DNA of 64,000 nucleotides from Synaphobranchus kaupii (Eukaryota; Chordata; Actinopteri; Anguilliformes; Synaphobranchidae), in assembly GCA_029718625.1 (NCBI GenBank), contig CM056379.1, forward strand, positions 68,690,670 to 68,754,669, read 5' to 3'. A program made the translations under genes and the position numbers. Positions within the stretch are counted from its first letter, which is position 1. Each line of letters opens with the position of its first letter. Shown in pieces: positions 62,401-64,000 of this stretch. Under the pieces are notes generated by a model. That model saw only the letters and a program-made list of their open reading frames with translations, was not told the DNA's origin and searched no databases.

Positions 62401-64000
62401 AAACCAAGTTGCCTGTTGTCAGAGACAGGATAGCTTAAATTTACAACTGACTATTTTTCAAATTTTCCCTTTATATATTTTAAAGGAATTTTTCTACAAA
62501 ATAAATACACTAAAATGTCAATAGTTTCTGTAACATGTGACCAAGACACCTCAAACCAAGTTGCCTGTTGTCAGAGACAGGATACCTCAAATCTACAACT
62601 GATTATTTTTAAAATTTTCCCTTTGTATATTTTAAAATAATTTTTCTCCAAAATAAATAAACTAAAATGTCAATAGTTTCTGTGTCATGTGACCAAGATA
62701 CCTCAAAGGAAATTGACTGTTGTCAGAGAGTATAGCTCAAATTTCCCTCTTATAAATATATATTTTAAATTTTACTTCAAAATAGAACTACTAAAATTTC
62801 AATAGCTTCTGTGACATATGATGAAGACGCATGCCTCAAACCAATTTTAGTGTTCTCAAAGACATTATAGCTCAAATATAGAGTTGATTATTTTTTTAAT
62901 TTTCCGTTTGTAAATTTTAAATGAATTTTTCTTAAAATTTAAAATGCTAACATTTCAATAGCTTCTGTGACATGTCACTAAGATGCCTCAAACCAACTGT
63001 AATGTTGTCAGATACATTCTCCACTTTACAAGCAATGCTTTTTCCAATTTTCCTTTTGTAAATTTTAAATCGATTTTTATTCAAAATAAAAGCGCTAAAA
63101 TTTCAATAGCTTCTGTGACATGTGACTAAGATGCCTCAAACCAACTAATTTTGTCAGATACATTCTCCAATTTACAAGCAATGCTTTTTGCAATTTTCCT
63201 TTTGTATATTTTAGAGGATTTATTCTTCGAAATAAACACACTAAAATGTTAAGAGTTTCTGTAACATGTGACCAAGACACCTCAAACCAAGTTGCCTGTT
63301 GTCAGAGACAGGATACCTCAAATCTACAACTGATTATTTTTAAAATGTTCCCTTTGTATATTTTAAAGGAATTTTTCTTCAAAATAAATACACTAAAATG
63401 TCAATAGTTCCTGTGTCATGTGACGAAGATACCTCAAAGCAAATTGACTGTTGTCAGAGATAGTATAGCTCAAATTTCCATCTCATAAATATATATTTTT
63501 TATTTTTCATCAAAATAGAACTACTAGAATTTCAATAGCTTCTGTGACATGTGACCAAGACACCTCAAACCAAGTTGCCTGTTGTCAGAGACAGGATAGC
63601 TTAAATTTACAACTGACTATTTTTCAAATTTTCCCTTTATATATTTTAAAGGAATTTTTCTTCAAAATAAATACACTAAAATGTCAATAGTTTCTGTAAC
63701 ATGTGACCAAGACACCTCAAAGGAAATTGACTGTTGTCAGAGAGTATAGCTAAAATGTCCCTCTTATAAATATATATTTTAAATTTTTCTTCAAAATAGA
63801 ACTACTAAAATTTCAATAGCTTCTGTGACATGTGATGAAGACGCACGCCTCAAACCAATTTTAGTGTTGTCAAAGACATTATAGCTCAAATATACAGTTG
63901 ATTATTTTTTTAATTTTCCGTTTGTAAATTTTAAATGAATTTTTCTTCAAATTTAAAATGCAAACATTCCAATAGCTTCTGTGACATGTGACTGAGATGC
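59415..64000. repeat. Right copy of the ~32.1 kb-spaced long-range repeat
   Basis: It matches 27291-32029. Here the left edge continues into intact satellite, whereas the left copy begins at a rearrangement junction. The repeat is cut by the window end, so its full length is unknown. Confidence 0.8.

Larger units (their letters stand above)
12286..64000. repeat. AT-rich satellite array, about 350 monomers
   Basis: The array is continuous to the window end and probably beyond. Each monomer (about 130-159 bp) starts near TTCTGTGACATGTGAC and contains a CCTCAAA(C/G) block, a TTGTCAGA-like block and an A/T-rich tail ending ACTAAAAT(T/G)TCAATAG. Seven types recur. A (~148 bp) and B (~150) share ACAAGCAATGCTTTTT. 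C (~152) and E (~151) share CCTGTTGTCAGAGACAGG. D (~131) and F (~130) share AAATTGACTGTTGTCAGAGA. G (~159) has GATGAAGACGCA and TTTTAGTGTTGTCAAAGACA. The monomer count is array length divided by the ~146-bp mean. All frames of about 60-117 codons here recur with the repeat and have no coding features. A centromeric or pericentromeric location is possible but not shown. Confidence 0.93.

Noticed and set aside
12530..63280. Dozens of recurring reading frames of about 61-117 codons in the satellite
   Set aside because: They recur at the repeat periods, overlap on both strands, have no domain or codon signal, and are by-products of monomer sequence.
12286..64000. CENP-B box in the satellite
   Set aside because: I saw no match to the CENP-B box core (TTCG....A..CGGG) in any monomer type, so centromere function is not claimed on that ground.
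12286..64000. tRNA or rRNA genes within the satellite or flanks
   Set aside because: No A/B box pairs, cloverleaf or conserved rRNA segments were recognised.

Overview
The window looks like vertebrate, most likely teleost fish, nuclear DNA. It holds no prokaryotic-type gene clusters. It contains a Ty3/gypsy-like LTR element, a solo LTR, a broken transposase-like gene and a very large AT-rich satellite array. The teleost assignment is inference from the element types and cannot be proven from this sequence alone.

Region 1 (1-490) is AT-rich single-copy-looking flank with no supported gene. Region 2 (491-7351) is a complete, recently inserted LTR retroelement on the minus strand. It has two nearly identical ~1.35 kb TG...CA LTRs and a 5-bp target-site duplication CTTGG. 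It has a G-rich polypurine tract and, next to the 5' LTR, an 11-nt site that is an exact complement of the predicted transcript start, which is the self-priming arrangement known from the Tf1/sushi group. Its only internal gene is a 1,379-codon ORF running from the primer-binding site to the polypurine tract. Most of that ORF is minisatellite (33-, 24- and 33-bp units), and no protease, reverse transcriptase or integrase is visible. It is therefore read as a non-autonomous element that needs a partner's enzymes.

Region 3 (7352-11149): a short host stretch with a TAA microsatellite and a possible splice acceptor leads into a solo LTR (7522-9259, target-site duplication GCATG). Twenty-four bases further on starts a transposase-like gene (9284-11149) broken by one in-frame TAA. 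Region 4 (11150-12285) is non-coding and AT-rich, with one strong ~186-bp inverted repeat and one smaller one.

Region 5 (about 12,286-64,000, running off the window) is one continuous satellite. Monomers of about 130-159 bp fall into seven recognisable types (called A-G here) that make a ~1.02 kb heptameric higher-order repeat. That repeat is itself rearranged into nested tandem duplications (866, 3,811, 4,398 and 5,264 bp) and a ~32.1 kb long-range repeat. All short reading frames in this region recur with the repeat and are not treated as genes.

The most unusual objects are the minisatellite-ORF retroelement with its self-priming signature, and the multi-level satellite with eight conserved GTCACGTGAC palindromes in one monomer subtype.
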